Assembly: GCF_019511375.1 (NCBI RefSeq)
Contig: NZ_JAEUAO010000001.1
Location: forward strand, 186,001 to 250,000
Direction of reading: 5' to 3'
DNA length: 64,000 nt
Source: Rhizobium herbae
GTDB taxonomy: Bacteria; Pseudomonadota; Alphaproteobacteria; Rhizobiales; Rhizobiaceae
Positions 26,684 through 35,983 of the stretch are shown piece after piece (the first letter of the stretch is position 1; each line of letters opens with the position of its first letter). The notes below the pieces were generated by a model that saw nothing but the letters and a program-made list of their open reading frames with translations, had not been told where the DNA came from and ran no database searches. The position numbers were made by a program, and so were the translations under genes.

Positions 26684-28537
26684 TCAGGCGCGGGCGCGAA
26701 CGTAGGAGCCGGGGGCTTCCTCCAGGGTATTGAGTGTTCCGCCGGTCTTGCGGGCGGGAACGCGCTCGCTGTCGAGAGCCTCAATCCAGGCATGCCAATG
26801 CGGCCACCAGGAGCCCGGAGTCTCGGTGGCTGTTTCCACCCAATCCTCGAAATCGCCCGTGGCGGGACCACCCGTCCAGAATTGGTATTTGTGCTTGTCC
26901 GGAGGGTTGACAACGCCTGCAATATGCCCTGATCCGGCCATGACATAGGTGACATCGCCGCCGAAAAACTGGCTGCCGACGAACACGGATTTTGCCGGCG
27001 CGATGTGATCTTCCTTGGTAGCGAGATTGTAGATCGGGATCTTCACGTCGCCGAGCGAAATCTTCTTCCCCGCCAGCACCATCTTGCCCTTGGTCAGATT
27101 GTTCTCGAGATAGCAGTTGCGCAGATAGAAGGAATGGTTCGCCGCCGGCATGCGCGTCGAATCGGAGTTCCAGTAGAGCAGGTCGAAGGCCGAAGGTTCC
27201 TGGCCCTTCAGGTAGTTGTTGACGAAATAAGGCCAGATCAGGTCCGATGCGCGCAACATGTTGAAGGCCATGGCCATTTTCGAGCCGTCAAGATAGCCGT
27301 TCTCCTTCATCCGCTGCTCGATTTGGGTGATCTGCTCCTCATCGGCAAAAACCTTGAGATCACCGGCATAGGTGAAATCGACCTGCGTCGTGAACAGCGT
27401 CGCCGAGCGGATGCGCTTGTCGCCCTCCTTCGCATGCAAGGCGAGCGTTGCGGCAAGCAGGGTTCCACCGACGCAATAGCCGATCGCGTTGACATCCTCT
27501 TCGCCGGTTGCCAGGCGGATCGTGTCAAGTGCGAAGCCGATGCCTTCGCGGGCATAGGATTCCCAGTCCTTGTTGGCATGGCGCTCATCAGGGTTGACCC
27601 AGGAGATCACGAAGACGGTATGTCCCTGGTCGACTGCCCATTTGATGAAGGATTTTTGCGGATTGAGGTCAAGCACGTAGAATTTGTTGATCCACGGCGG
27701 GCAGATCAGCAGCGGTCGCTTGAGGACGGTCTCGGTGGAGGCGTCATACTGCAAAACCTGGCAGACATCGCTCTGGGCGATCACCTTGCCCGGCGTAATG
27801 GCGATGTTCTCGCCAACTGCGAACTTGCTCGTATCCGTTTGCCGCAGTTTGAGATCGCCTTCGCCTGCCGAGATGTCCTCGGCGAGCATCTGCATCCCCT
27901 TGACGAGGTTTGCGCCGCTCGATGCCACCGTTTCGCGATAGAGTTGCGGGTTGGTCGTGACGAAATTTGCCGGCGAAAGGGCGCTCGAAATCTGCCGCAC
28001 GTAGAATGCGGCCTTGTGCCTCGTGTGATCATCGAGGCCGTCGGCATCGCGCACCATCCGGTCCGCCCAGTTGGAGGTAATGAAATAGCTTTGCCGCAGG
28101 AAATCGAAGAACGGATTGGCGACCCAATCGGCGTCGGCGAAACGCTTGTCGTCCTGTGGCACCTCTTCCGGGTCGGCGACGGCTTCGCCGCTCATTTTCT
28201 GCAGCGTGCGTGTCCACATCGAAAAGAAGCTGCCCATCAGGGAGGTTTGAGCCTCGAGGGTCCGTCTGGGATCGGACAGCCAATATTCGGAGACTTTCGA
28301 CAGCGTCTTGACCATATCGACGACCGGATCGGCCATCAGGTCGGTCTTGCGACCGCTCTCGCGCGGCGCAAGCCAAGCGGATGCCGCCTTGCCGAGTTGC
28401 TCCACCGTGCGCGCGAGGTTTACCGCTAAGGCTTCGGGATCCTTGACGATATATGGATCGACGGATTTCGGGTCGAAGCCGGGGAAACCATCCGTATTTG
28501 GGCCGGAGGGGTTCTCGGTCTTCCTGTGTTCTGCCAC
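26684..28537 (-). CDS. phaC: Class I poly(3-hydroxyalkanoate) synthase
   Basis: 617 residues from a GTG at 28537 that has GGAGG 7 bp upstream; the ATG at 28666 is far from any ribosome site. The lipase-like box is IGYCVGG with catalytic Cys near residue 355. The catalytic Asp is in ATKEDHIAP (about 510) and the His in GSGHIAG (about 538). It polymerises hydroxyacyl-CoA into storage granules (PHB). The length fits class I, which needs no PhaE/R partner. A 144-bp gap separates it from a divergent lipoprotein gene. phaA and phaB are not in the window. Confidence 0.96.
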   Translation of the reverse strand: MAEHRKTENPSGPNTDGFPGFDPKSVDPYIVKDPEALAVNLARTVEQLGKAASAWLAPRESGRKTDLMADPVVDMVKTLSKVSEYWLSDPRRTLEAQTSLMGSFFSMWTRTLQKMSGEAVADPEEVPQDDKRFADADWVANPFFDFLRQSYFITSNWADRMVRDADGLDDHTRHKAAFYVRQISSALSPANFVTTNPQLYRETVASSGANLVKGMQMLAEDISAGEGDLKLRQTDTSKFAVGENIAITPGKVIAQSDVCQVLQYDASTETVLKRPLLICPPWINKFYVLDLNPQKSFIKWAVDQGHTVFVISWVNPDERHANKDWESYAREGIGFALDTIRLATGEEDVNAIGYCVGGTLLAATLALHAKEGDKRIRSATLFTTQVDFTYAGDLKVFADEEQITQIEQRMKENGYLDGSKMAMAFNMLRASDLIWPYFVNNYLKGQEPSAFDLLYWNSDSTRMPAANHSFYLRNCYLENNLTKGKMVLAGKKISLGDVKIPIYNLATKEDHIAPAKSVFVGSQFFGGDVTYVMAGSGHIAGVVNPPDKHKYQFWTGGPATGDFEDWVETATETPGSWWPHWHAWIEALDSERVPARKTGGTLNTLEEAPGSYVRARA

Positions 28538-28681
28538 CCCGTTTCCTCCACAGATGTTTGTTTGTTTTGTCTTTTTACATTCTGCCTTAAAATGATTACA
28601 AGTGCCAGCGCATGTTGGACATGCCTTTTGGCAGTCGGCAAACCTCAGGCGAAGATCGAGCGGCACGGGCCGGGCAGGGGC

Positions 28682-29047
28682 ATGATGAAAAAGTCGGGAA
28701 AAGCAGAGATAGTGCGGGTGATAGCGGCCTGTGGAGCGGTTGGTGTTGCCCTTGTGCTCGCCGGTTGCACCTCAGCGACGGTTGACGAAAAGCCGTCCGC
28801 TTATTCCGCGACCATGGCCAAGCCTGTGCCGGCGGATGTCTATCCGGTAATCGAAGGCAAGCGCCCTGCGGCGAGCGCACAGATGAGCAATGAGGAAGCC
28901 GCCGCCCAGGAAGCGCGGCTCACGGCATTGAGTTCGGCCCGCGCGTCCGGCAAAATCTCGGAAGCGGAATATCAGCGCCGCCTGAATGAGCTTCAACAGC
29001 TTGCTGCCAATCACGGCGCCGAGACGCTGAAGCAGATACAGAATTAG
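28682..29047 (+). CDS. Small predicted lipoprotein
   Basis: 121 residues beginning MMKKSGKAEIVRVIAACGAV. The lipobox VLAGC places the acylated Cys at about residue 29, so the mature protein is attached to a membrane facing the periplasm. The rest has a short Ser/Pro region and a C-terminal helical block with NEEAAAQEARLTALSSARAS and EAEYQRRLNELQQLAANHGA, resembling a short coiled coil with an SHOCT-like E-Y-x-x-x-L pattern. No function known. GGCAGGGG precedes the start; a second ATG follows directly. Confidence 0.8.
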   Translation: MMKKSGKAEIVRVIAACGAVGVALVLAGCTSATVDEKPSAYSATMAKPVPADVYPVIEGKRPAASAQMSNEEAAAQEARLTALSSARASGKISEAEYQRRLNELQQLAANHGAETLKQIQN

Positions 29048-29168
29048 CACTTGCGTTTCCGCTGATTTGGACGCAAAGCGTTTCGTGGCCGCGTGGGCCG
29101 ATTGCACCGCGCGTTTCTCCGTGCACGGATGATTCGAACGACGGAGACCGCGCAAGACGAGGTTTAAG

Positions 29169-30386
29169 ATGGAAGAGTTTCACAAAGTCCGGCGTCTGCC
29201 GCCTTACGTTTTCGAACAGGTCAACCGTTTGAAAGCGAGCGCGCGAGCGGGTGGAGCCGACATCATCGACCTTGGGATGGGCAACCCCGACCTGCCAACG
29301 CCGAAATCTGTCGTCGATAAATTGTGCGAAGTCGTCCAGGACCCCCGCACCCACCGCTACTCCTCGTCCAAGGGTATCCCGGGCCTGCGTCGGGCGCAGG
29401 CCGCCTATTATGCGCGCCGCTTCGGCGTCAAGTTGAACCCGGATACACAGGTCGTCGCGACGCTGGGCTCGAAGGAAGGCTTTGCCAACATGGCGCAGGC
29501 GATCACCGCACCAGGTGACGTCGTGCTTTGTCCCAACCCGACCTATCCGATCCACGCCTTCGGCTTCCTGATGACCGGCGGCGTGATCCGCTCGATCTCG
29601 GTTGAGCCGGATGACACGTTCTTTCCGCCGCTTGAGCGGGCGATCCGACATTCGATCCCCAAGCCGATTGCGCTGATCATCAATTACCCGTCCAACCCGA
29701 CGGCGCATGTAGCGACGCTCGATTTCTACAAGGAAGTCGTGGCCTTCGCCAAGAAGCACGACATCATCATTCTGTCGGATCTCGCCTATTCCGAAATCTA
29801 TTTCGACGACATGCCGCCGCCGTCTGTTCTCGAGGTGCCGGGCGCGATGGATATTACCGTCGAATTCACTTCGATGTCGAAGACATTCTCCATGCCCGGC
29901 TGGCGCATGGGATTTGCCGTCGGCAACGAGCGCCTCATCGCTGCGCTGACGCGCGTCAAGTCCTATCTCGACTACGGTGCCTTCACGCCGATCCAGGTTG
30001 CGGCGACGCATGCGCTGAACGGAGACGGATCCGACATCGCCGAGGTACGAAATATCTACAAGCGCCGCCGCGATGTTCTGGTTGAAAGCTTCGGCAAGGC
30101 CGGATGGGACGTGCCGCCGCCGGCCGCCACAATGTTCGCCTGGGCAAAGATCCCGGAAAAATTCCGTCATCTCGGTTCCCTGGAGTTCTCCAAGCTGCTG
30201 GTCGAGAAGGCCGACATTGCGGTGGCACCGGGCATCGGCTTCGGCGAGCAGGGGGATGACTACATCCGCATCGCGCTTGTCGAGAACGAACACCGTATTC
30301 GGCAGGCTGCCCGCAGCTTGAAGAAGTTCCTTTCGACGGCGGACGACACTTTGCACAACGTCATTTCGTTGAATGCCCATCGCTGA
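29169..30386 (+). CDS. Class I/II aminotransferase, AlaC-like
   Basis: 405 residues with the fold-type I PLP signatures: GNPDLPTP near the N-terminus, N in INYPSNPT (about 172), D and Y in SDLAYSE (204, 207), and the Schiff-base Lys 238 in SMSKTFSMPGWRMGF. The closest family I recognise is the glutamate-pyruvate aminotransferase AlaC/YfdZ, often mislabelled LL-diaminopimelate or aspartate aminotransferase. The gene is followed 76 bp later by hom, so a link to alanine or aspartate-family amino acids is plausible. The substrate cannot be fixed from sequence alone. Confidence 0.88.
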   Translation: MEEFHKVRRLPPYVFEQVNRLKASARAGGADIIDLGMGNPDLPTPKSVVDKLCEVVQDPRTHRYSSSKGIPGLRRAQAAYYARRFGVKLNPDTQVVATLGSKEGFANMAQAITAPGDVVLCPNPTYPIHAFGFLMTGGVIRSISVEPDDTFFPPLERAIRHSIPKPIALIINYPSNPTAHVATLDFYKEVVAFAKKHDIIILSDLAYSEIYFDDMPPPSVLEVPGAMDITVEFTSMSKTFSMPGWRMGFAVGNERLIAALTRVKSYLDYGAFTPIQVAATHALNGDGSDIAEVRNIYKRRRDVLVESFGKAGWDVPPPAATMFAWAKIPEKFRHLGSLEFSKLLVEKADIAVAPGIGFGEQGDDYIRIALVENEHRIRQAARSLKKFLSTADDTLHNVISLNAHR

Positions 30387-30415
30387 GGTGCCGAGTCTGG
30401 TTCCCTCGAAACTCT

Positions 30416-30437
30416 GCTCCGCCGCCTGAGGCGGAGC
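30416..30437 (+). terminator. Stem-loop between aminotransferase gene and hom
   Basis: Perfect 8-bp stem GCTCCGCC/GGCGGAGC with loop GCCTGA and a short tail GTTCTC. The T run is weak, so it may be a partial terminator or mRNA-stabilising hairpin rather than a full stop. Confidence 0.5.
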
Positions 30438-30462
30438 GTTCTCGACATGTTAGGAATAGTGA

Positions 30463-31785
30463 ATGTCAGATGCCCTTAAAATCGGCATTGCGGGCTTGGG
30501 TACCGTTGGCTCCTCGCTCGTGCGTATCCTCCAGGAGCGTCATGAGGCGCTGGCAACGACATGCGGCCGGGCCATCGAGATCACCGCCGTCACGGCGCGC
30601 GACAGGAAACGTGATCGCGGCGTCGACCTTTCCACAATGCAATGGCACGACGATGCGCTGTCGCTCGCCCAGACGGCCGACATCGACGTCTTCGTCGAAC
30701 TGATGGGCGGTGCCGGCGAGCCGGCCTATTCCGCCGTCAAGGCAGCACTGTCGCGCGGACTTCACGTCGTCACCGCCAACAAGGCACTGCTCGCCGCACA
30801 CGGCATCGAGCTTGCGGGGCTTGCTGAGGAGCATGGTGCGCTGCTGAACTATGAAGCGGCCGTAGCTGGTGGCATTCCGGTCATCAAGGCACTGCGTGAA
30901 TCGCTGACCGGCAATACGATTTCCCGCGTCTACGGCATCATGAACGGCACGTGCAACTACATACTCACCAAGATGGAGAAGGAGGGGCTCTCCTTCGAAG
31001 CCTGCCTCAAGGAAGCGCAGCGTCTCGGTTATGCGGAAGCCGATCCGGCCTTTGACATCGAGGGCAACGACACCGCGCACAAGCTTGCCATTCTGACCAG
31101 CCTTGCCTATGGCACGGCGATTGCCGCAGATGACATCTATCTTGAAGGCATCACCAATATCTCGATCGACGATATCCACGCGGCCGCCGATCTCGGCTAC
31201 CGCATCAAGTTGCTCGGGGTCGCGCAGCGCACCGAAAGCGGCATCGAGCAGCGGGTGCATCCAACCATGGTGCCGCTCGATTCGGTGATCGCGCAGGTCG
31301 ATGGCGTGACCAACGCCGTGGCGATCGAGTCCGACATTCTCGGCGAACTCCTGATGGTCGGCCCGGGCGCCGGCGGCAATGCGACGGCATCGGCCGTGCT
31401 TGGCGATATTGCCGACATCGCAAAGAGCCGGCCCGGCGCACAGCATGTCCCGGCCTTCGGCCGTCCGGTTACCGCACTGCTGACCTACAAGCGTGCGCAG
31501 ATTCAGAGCCATGAGGGCGGTTACTTCATCCGCCTTAAAGTCATCGACAGGGCTGGTGTTTTCGCGAAAATCGCCACCCATATGGCGGAAAATCACATCT
31601 CGCTCGAATCGATCGTCCAGCACTCGAAGCATCCGGTCGAGACCGGCGAACCGCAAACGATCATCCTGGTCACCCATGCAACGACCGAGCAATCGGTGCG
31701 CAAGGCTGTCGCCTCGATCAAGAGCGAAGGCTATCTCGTCGGTGATCCCCAAGTGATCCGCATCGAGCGCCCAAAGGCCGTTTGA
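30463..31785 (+). CDS. hom: Homoserine dehydrogenase
   Basis: 440 residues. The NAD(P) fold is IGIAGLGTVGSSLVRIL, the conserved VVTANKALLAAHG carries the catalytic Lys, and YEAAVAGGIPVIKALRESL with GIMNGTCNYILTKM is the family core. The C-terminal ~85 residues form an ACT domain (GVFAKIATHMAENHISLESI), which usually mediates threonine feedback inhibition. The enzyme reduces aspartate semialdehyde to homoserine for threonine and methionine. It is monofunctional: no aspartokinase part is present. Confidence 0.96.
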   Translation: MSDALKIGIAGLGTVGSSLVRILQERHEALATTCGRAIEITAVTARDRKRDRGVDLSTMQWHDDALSLAQTADIDVFVELMGGAGEPAYSAVKAALSRGLHVVTANKALLAAHGIELAGLAEEHGALLNYEAAVAGGIPVIKALRESLTGNTISRVYGIMNGTCNYILTKMEKEGLSFEACLKEAQRLGYAEADPAFDIEGNDTAHKLAILTSLAYGTAIAADDIYLEGITNISIDDIHAAADLGYRIKLLGVAQRTESGIEQRVHPTMVPLDSVIAQVDGVTNAVAIESDILGELLMVGPGAGGNATASAVLGDIADIAKSRPGAQHVPAFGRPVTALLTYKRAQIQSHEGGYFIRLKVIDRAGVFAKIATHMAENHISLESIVQHSKHPVETGEPQTIILVTHATTEQSVRKAVASIKSEGYLVGDPQVIRIERPKAV

Positions 31786-31807
31786 TTTTTTGTCGTGAGA
31801 CTTTTTT

Positions 31808-31843
31808 GCGGCCCCATCCGGCTATCGGCCCGGACGGGGCCGC
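31808..31843 (+). terminator. Possible terminator after hom
   Basis: Inverted repeat GCGGCCCC ... GGGGCCGC with an inner ATCCGG/CCGGAC pair, 22 bp past the hom stop. The following TGTCGTTT is a poor T run, so termination may be partial. Confidence 0.45.
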
Positions 31844-31909
31844 TGTCGTTTCCGGTTTGCGGACCGCGCAAAAGATGGCTACGAACGGTCAAGCAATCAT
31901 GGGGGTATC

Positions 31910-33712
31910 ATGAGCGAGTTGGTAGATACGGTCCAGCGGGCTTTTCTCGGTGTCGAGCGCTCGGTAAGCGGGCAACGCTGGGTCTCTCGGCTCGATCAGG
32001 CCGGCCAGAACCGCGCGCTCGCCATCAGCCAGGTCCATGGTTATTCAGATCTCATCGCCCGGGTGCTTGCAGGCCGTGGCGTGACGATGGACGATGCCGT
32101 CGCGTTCCTGGAACCGACGATCCGCTCGCTGATGCCGGATCCCGATACGCTGACTGACTGCAGCAAGGCCGCCGCTCGCATCGTCGCTGCCATCAGGAAA
32201 CGTGAGAAAGTCGCGATCTTCGGCGATTACGATGTCGATGGGGCCGCATCGTCCGCCCTGATGTACCGGTTCCTGCGCCATTTCGGCGTGGACGCCGAAA
32301 TCTACATTCCGGACCGTATTTTCGAGGGCTACGGGCCCAATCCGGCTGCGATCAACCAGTTGATCGACAATGGTGCCCGCCTGATCGTCACGGTGGACTG
32401 CGGCTCGACCAGTCACGAATCGCTCGCCGCGGCCGAAACGCGGGGCATCGATGTTGTCGTGATCGATCACCACCAGGTAGGGGCGCAACTGCCGCCGTGC
32501 GCGGCGCTGGTCAATCCGAACCGTGAGGATGATCTTTCGGGGCAGGGCCATCTCTGCGCCGCTGGGGTGGTCTTCCTCGTGCTCGTCAATGCCATGCGTC
32601 AACTGCGAGAAGGCGGAGACGGCCGGGTTGCTTCGTTCGATCTCCTCGCGCTGCTCGATCTTGTCGCTCTGGCGACCGTCTGCGACGTCGTGCCCCTCAA
32701 GGGGTTGAACAGGGCCTATGTGGTAAAGGGGCTTGTCGCTGCCCGCCATATGCAAAATCCGGGGCTTTCTGCCCTCTTTCGCAAGGCGGGACTGGGCGGC
32801 CCCGTAACGCCTTATCACTTCGGTTTCCTGATCGGCCCGCGAATCAATGCCGGCGGGCGTATCGGCGATGCAGCGCTTGGTAGTCGGCTGCTTACGCTTG
32901 ACGAAGAAGGCGCGGCCGAGCAGATCGCTGCAAGGCTCGATGAATTGAACCGTGAGCGCCAGGCGATGGAAATTGCCATGCTGGCCGAGGCGGAGGCGGA
33001 GGCTCTGGCGGAATATGGCAACGGTGACGCCGCCTCCATCATCGTCACAGCGCGCGAAAACTGGCATCCCGGCATCGTCGGCTTGCTGGCGGCGCGGCTC
33101 AAGGAAAAATTCCGCCGCCCGGCCTTTGCCATCGCCTTCGATCCGAGCGGCAAGGGAACAGGATCGGGCCGCTCTATCAGTGGCTTCGATATCGGACGAA
33201 TCGTCCGTGCTGCCGTCGATGCCGGCCTTCTGGCGAAAGGCGGCGGCCACGCCATGGCGGCGGGCTTGACGGTCGAGCGCGCCAATCTCGGCAAGCTGCG
33301 GCATTTCTTCGACGAAAAAGCGCAAAATGCCATCAAGGATCTCGTCTCGGCCGAGACGCTGAAGATCGATGGAGCATTGGGAGCGGCCGGCGCCAATCTG
33401 GCACTGATCGACCAACTGGAGCAGGCGGGTCCCTACGGAGCAGGCCACCCGCAGCCGGTCTTCGCCTTGCCGTCACACTTTCTGCGCGATTCACGTCAGG
33501 TGGGCGCCAATCACGTAAAGATCACGCTCGAGGGGCAGGACGGCTCGCGCGTCGAGGGAATTGCTTTCCGCGCAACTGAAACCCCGCTTGGTGATCTCCT
33601 GCTGTCAGGCCGCGGCACATCCATCCATGTGGCGGCATCGATTTCTGCTGACCTATGGCAGGGAACGCGACGCGTTCAGCTACGCGTGATCGACGCTGCG
33701 AAAGCGCTCTGA
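31910..33712 (+). CDS. recJ: Single-stranded-DNA-specific exonuclease RecJ
   Basis: 600 residues. The DHH phosphoesterase motifs are clear: VAIFGDYDVDGAASSALMYR (motif I), VTVDCG, and the DHH motif VVVIDHHQVGAQLPPC. The DHHA1 domain carries GSGRSISGFDIG and GGGHAMAAGLTVE. An OB-type domain follows (residues ~460-560). RecJ degrades ssDNA 5' to 3' in RecF-pathway recombination and repair. It starts 124 bp after hom. Confidence 0.96.
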   Translation: MSELVDTVQRAFLGVERSVSGQRWVSRLDQAGQNRALAISQVHGYSDLIARVLAGRGVTMDDAVAFLEPTIRSLMPDPDTLTDCSKAAARIVAAIRKREKVAIFGDYDVDGAASSALMYRFLRHFGVDAEIYIPDRIFEGYGPNPAAINQLIDNGARLIVTVDCGSTSHESLAAAETRGIDVVVIDHHQVGAQLPPCAALVNPNREDDLSGQGHLCAAGVVFLVLVNAMRQLREGGDGRVASFDLLALLDLVALATVCDVVPLKGLNRAYVVKGLVAARHMQNPGLSALFRKAGLGGPVTPYHFGFLIGPRINAGGRIGDAALGSRLLTLDEEGAAEQIAARLDELNRERQAMEIAMLAEAEAEALAEYGNGDAASIIVTARENWHPGIVGLLAARLKEKFRRPAFAIAFDPSGKGTGSGRSISGFDIGRIVRAAVDAGLLAKGGGHAMAAGLTVERANLGKLRHFFDEKAQNAIKDLVSAETLKIDGALGAAGANLALIDQLEQAGPYGAGHPQPVFALPSHFLRDSRQVGANHVKITLEGQDGSRVEGIAFRATETPLGDLLLSGRGTSIHVAASISADLWQGTRRVQLRVIDAAKAL

Positions 33713-33770
33713 ACCGAGCGTCTCGCGGTTGTGAGAATAGACGGCAATGCTGTGGGGAATTGGGTAACCA

Positions 33771-33845
33771 TGGCACGCCCTAGGGGAGTCGAACCCCTCT
33801 TCCCAGAATGAAAATCTGGTGTCCTAACCGATAGACGAAGGGCGC
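33771..33845 (-). tRNA. tRNA-Glu (anticodon TTC), copy 1
   Basis: 75 nt with encoded CCA, read on the minus strand. Acceptor GCGCCCT/AGGGCGT; anticodon stem CCAGA/TCTGG with loop TTTTCAT giving TTC; T-arm AGGGG/CCCCT with loop TTCGACT. It is identical to copy 2 (34033-34107). Confidence 0.97.
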
Positions 33846-33862
33846 ATCAGTGGTGTGGGCGT

Positions 33863-33891
33863 CTTATAGTCAGACACTTGGAATGCTGCAA
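33863..33891 (-). promoter_or_regulatory. Sigma-70-type promoter of tRNA-Glu copy 1
   Basis: On the minus strand TTGCAG (-35), 17-bp spacer, TATAAG (-10), about 17 bp upstream of the tRNA 5' end. The -10 and downstream region are duplicated in copy 2. Confidence 0.75.
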
Positions 33892-34032
33892 GCGCTAAAT
33901 CGCATTTTTTTGAGTTTTTTCGCAGTAAAAACAGCGGCAAAGTAGAACTGATACGTTCGTGCGGAAGCGTTCACCGGCAAGCTGTTTTCGCCGGCAGCGC
34001 ACAAACTTCCATCTATGGGAGAGGTTCACAAA

Positions 34033-34107
34033 TGGCACGCCCTAGGGGAGTCGAACCCCTCTTCCCAGAATGAAAATCTGGTGTCCTAACCGATAGACGA
34101 AGGGCGC
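34033..34107 (-). tRNA. tRNA-Glu (anticodon TTC), copy 2
   Basis: Identical in all 75 nt to copy 1, with the same CCA end and almost identical leader. The 3' flanks differ, so the duplicated unit covers the tRNA and its promoter. Confidence 0.97.
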
Positions 34108-34124
34108 ATCAGTTGTGTGGGCGT

Positions 34125-34153
34125 CTTATAGTCAGGGGTTTTGAATACCGCAA
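34125..34153 (-). promoter_or_regulatory. Sigma-70-type promoter of tRNA-Glu copy 2
   Basis: TTGCGG (-35), 17-bp spacer, TATAAG (-10) on the minus strand. Same geometry as copy 1; the spacer has diverged more than the two boxes. Confidence 0.75.
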
Positions 34154-34244
34154 GCGGCAATTTTCATTTTCCTGCAAAAAAGTCCGGATAAGGCGGCATT
34201 CCTGGGGAAAAGCGAAAATACCAAATCAAAACAAACGCTTGATG

Positions 34245-35669
34245 TCATACTTGTCGACGGCGGCAACGCCAGTTCCAGTCACGGACTTCACCGGTATCGA
34301 TATGAACGGATTCGGTGTGGCAATAGGTTCCAACGCCTCCACGTCCGGGGATGGTGCGCAGATATTCGGCGAGATCCCACTTGCTGACGCCGGGCACTTG
34401 GATGTCGGCCGCCTGGCAGGTCGTGTGAAGGGAATACCGACGGCCGCCGGCCCGAATGTTGTGTTTGAGATCCCGCAGGCCGGACGTCACCATGACCTTG
34501 CGGCCGTAATGGGTCTCGACGACCTTCAGGAGTTGCAGTAATTCCGGACGGAAACAGCCGGTCTCCACTTTCTCGGTTTGCAGCTGGAGACCGTTCGGCG
34601 CAAGCCGCGCCAGACCGGGCAGGGCGGCCACTTCGACCGCGGCACTGTCGTCGTCATGACCGGGCTGGGAATCGTCCACTGTCGCAAACATCGAGGTGGT
34701 CTGGACGCCCGGCAAGTCCGTGAAGCCGAGCGCTGCAATCTGGCGCTGCGGCGTGTTGGCGGCGACGAGTGTCTCCTTCACCGGTGTTTTGGCGAAACGG
34801 TCGCTGTTAAACTGGCCCTTGGTCTTGCGCTTGGCGGCAAACAGAGCGGCGAACGTCAGCGGCTTCTGCGTTGCATTCTGCTCGTCGCCATTATCTGGCG
34901 TGTTTTCGGGTCTTGCAGCCGCGGTGGCGACGGCCGTCTGATTTGCAGACACCGCTTGTGCCGCCGCTGGCTGCGGCGTGACGTCGCCGCCAGTCAGGGC
35001 GTTGGCGGTCGAGGGAATCGGTACCGCCGCCGGAAGAGCGGTGCCGTCCGCGCCGGGTTCGGCGCTTGCCACCTGCTGCGTGGCGGGAACCGCACCCTCG
35101 GCATTGCTGGCGCCTTCAAGCGGCAGCGCAGCCGGGCTGGTCGCGGGTTGGCCGCCATTGAAGAGGCTGTTCGTGGTTGGGCTGACCCCGGTTTGTTGCC
35201 CCACAGGCAACGGTGCATTGCCCACCTCCCTGTCGGCATTCTGCATCTGGGCAGGAATCGCATTCGGCGTCTGGACCGCAAAGATGCTGCTGGAGGTTGC
35301 CTTGACACCAGTGCTTTGCATCGTAAGCGATGCCGGCTGGCTGTTGCTCCCGGCGGCAACCATCGCGTTGGCGGCGACCGGGTTTCCGGCCTGTGCGCCG
35401 GCGCCGACGGCCGCCACCTGTTGGTCCTGGTAGGTCCCGGGCGCTGCCTGCGCCGCATCCGCAGACGCGGTTTCGGCAACCGTCTCTTCAGCCACCGAGG
35501 GCGCTTCAGCGGTTGCCTTGCCAGCCGAGACGCAGCCGGAGAGGGCCATGACCGAAACCGTCAGGGCGAGAGCGCAGCCGAAACTGCAAATCGTCGGCGC
35601 TTTTTGCAGAACACGCAACGTTGGATCCCCACTCAATGCGGGCCCGGGGCGACATATCGTTGCCGTCAT
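34245..35669 (-). CDS. M15/YcbK-type D,D-peptidase family lipoprotein
   Basis: 474 residues. A long N-terminus leads to a hydrophobic stretch and lipobox MALSGC near residue 46; a TTG at LSGDPTL would give a more usual signal length. Residues ~50-345 are low-complexity Ala/Pro/Gln/Thr, probably a flexible periplasmic spacer. The C-terminal ~110 residues are the DUF882/peptidase M15 domain: VTSGLRDLKHN, SLHTTCQAAD (SxHxxxxAxD zinc motif) and SVHIDTG (HxD). The protein likely trims peptidoglycan cross-links or stem peptides, although several YcbK relatives are uncharacterised. It ends RCRRRQV. Confidence 0.85.
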   Translation of the reverse strand: MTATICRPGPALSGDPTLRVLQKAPTICSFGCALALTVSVMALSGCVSAGKATAEAPSVAEETVAETASADAAQAAPGTYQDQQVAAVGAGAQAGNPVAANAMVAAGSNSQPASLTMQSTGVKATSSSIFAVQTPNAIPAQMQNADREVGNAPLPVGQQTGVSPTTNSLFNGGQPATSPAALPLEGASNAEGAVPATQQVASAEPGADGTALPAAVPIPSTANALTGGDVTPQPAAAQAVSANQTAVATAAARPENTPDNGDEQNATQKPLTFAALFAAKRKTKGQFNSDRFAKTPVKETLVAANTPQRQIAALGFTDLPGVQTTSMFATVDDSQPGHDDDSAAVEVAALPGLARLAPNGLQLQTEKVETGCFRPELLQLLKVVETHYGRKVMVTSGLRDLKHNIRAGGRRYSLHTTCQAADIQVPGVSKWDLAEYLRTIPGRGGVGTYCHTESVHIDTGEVRDWNWRCRRRQV

Positions 35670-35983
35670 GGCCGATCATTTCGAAGGCACAAACAGCGCA
35701 TCGTGGCGCGATACCTGTCTTGGGCATACGCACCGCTCTTGCGGTTTGACCGGTTCAACCGGGGCAGCATGGCGTCGACCTTAAGAGGCGACTCACATCC
35801 TGATCCCCCTAACGTTCGCGCGCACAGTAGTGAACGCGTCGTTGCTTGTAAACCTGCGCTGACGCAGGCGCTGGTTGTCACGCGGTGGGAGACTTTCACC
35901 AAGGCGGTGGTTGAGCCGTTCCGCCATGAACCAGGCGATTTTCATCTTTCGAGGGGTTATCGCCCGGTCTCATTGTGCGGGGC
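35670..35983. other. Intergenic region
   Basis: 314 bp between the end of the minus-strand glyoxalase gene and the start of the M15 lipoprotein gene; it should hold the latter's promoter. A short inverted repeat CCTGCG-CTGA-CGCAGG lies at 35853-35868. No convincing gene is seen. Confidence 0.4.

Noticed and set aside
29048..29168. SAM-II riboswitch or other leader before the aminotransferase/hom genes
   Set aside because: No match to the SAM-II core sequences; the leader looks ordinary.
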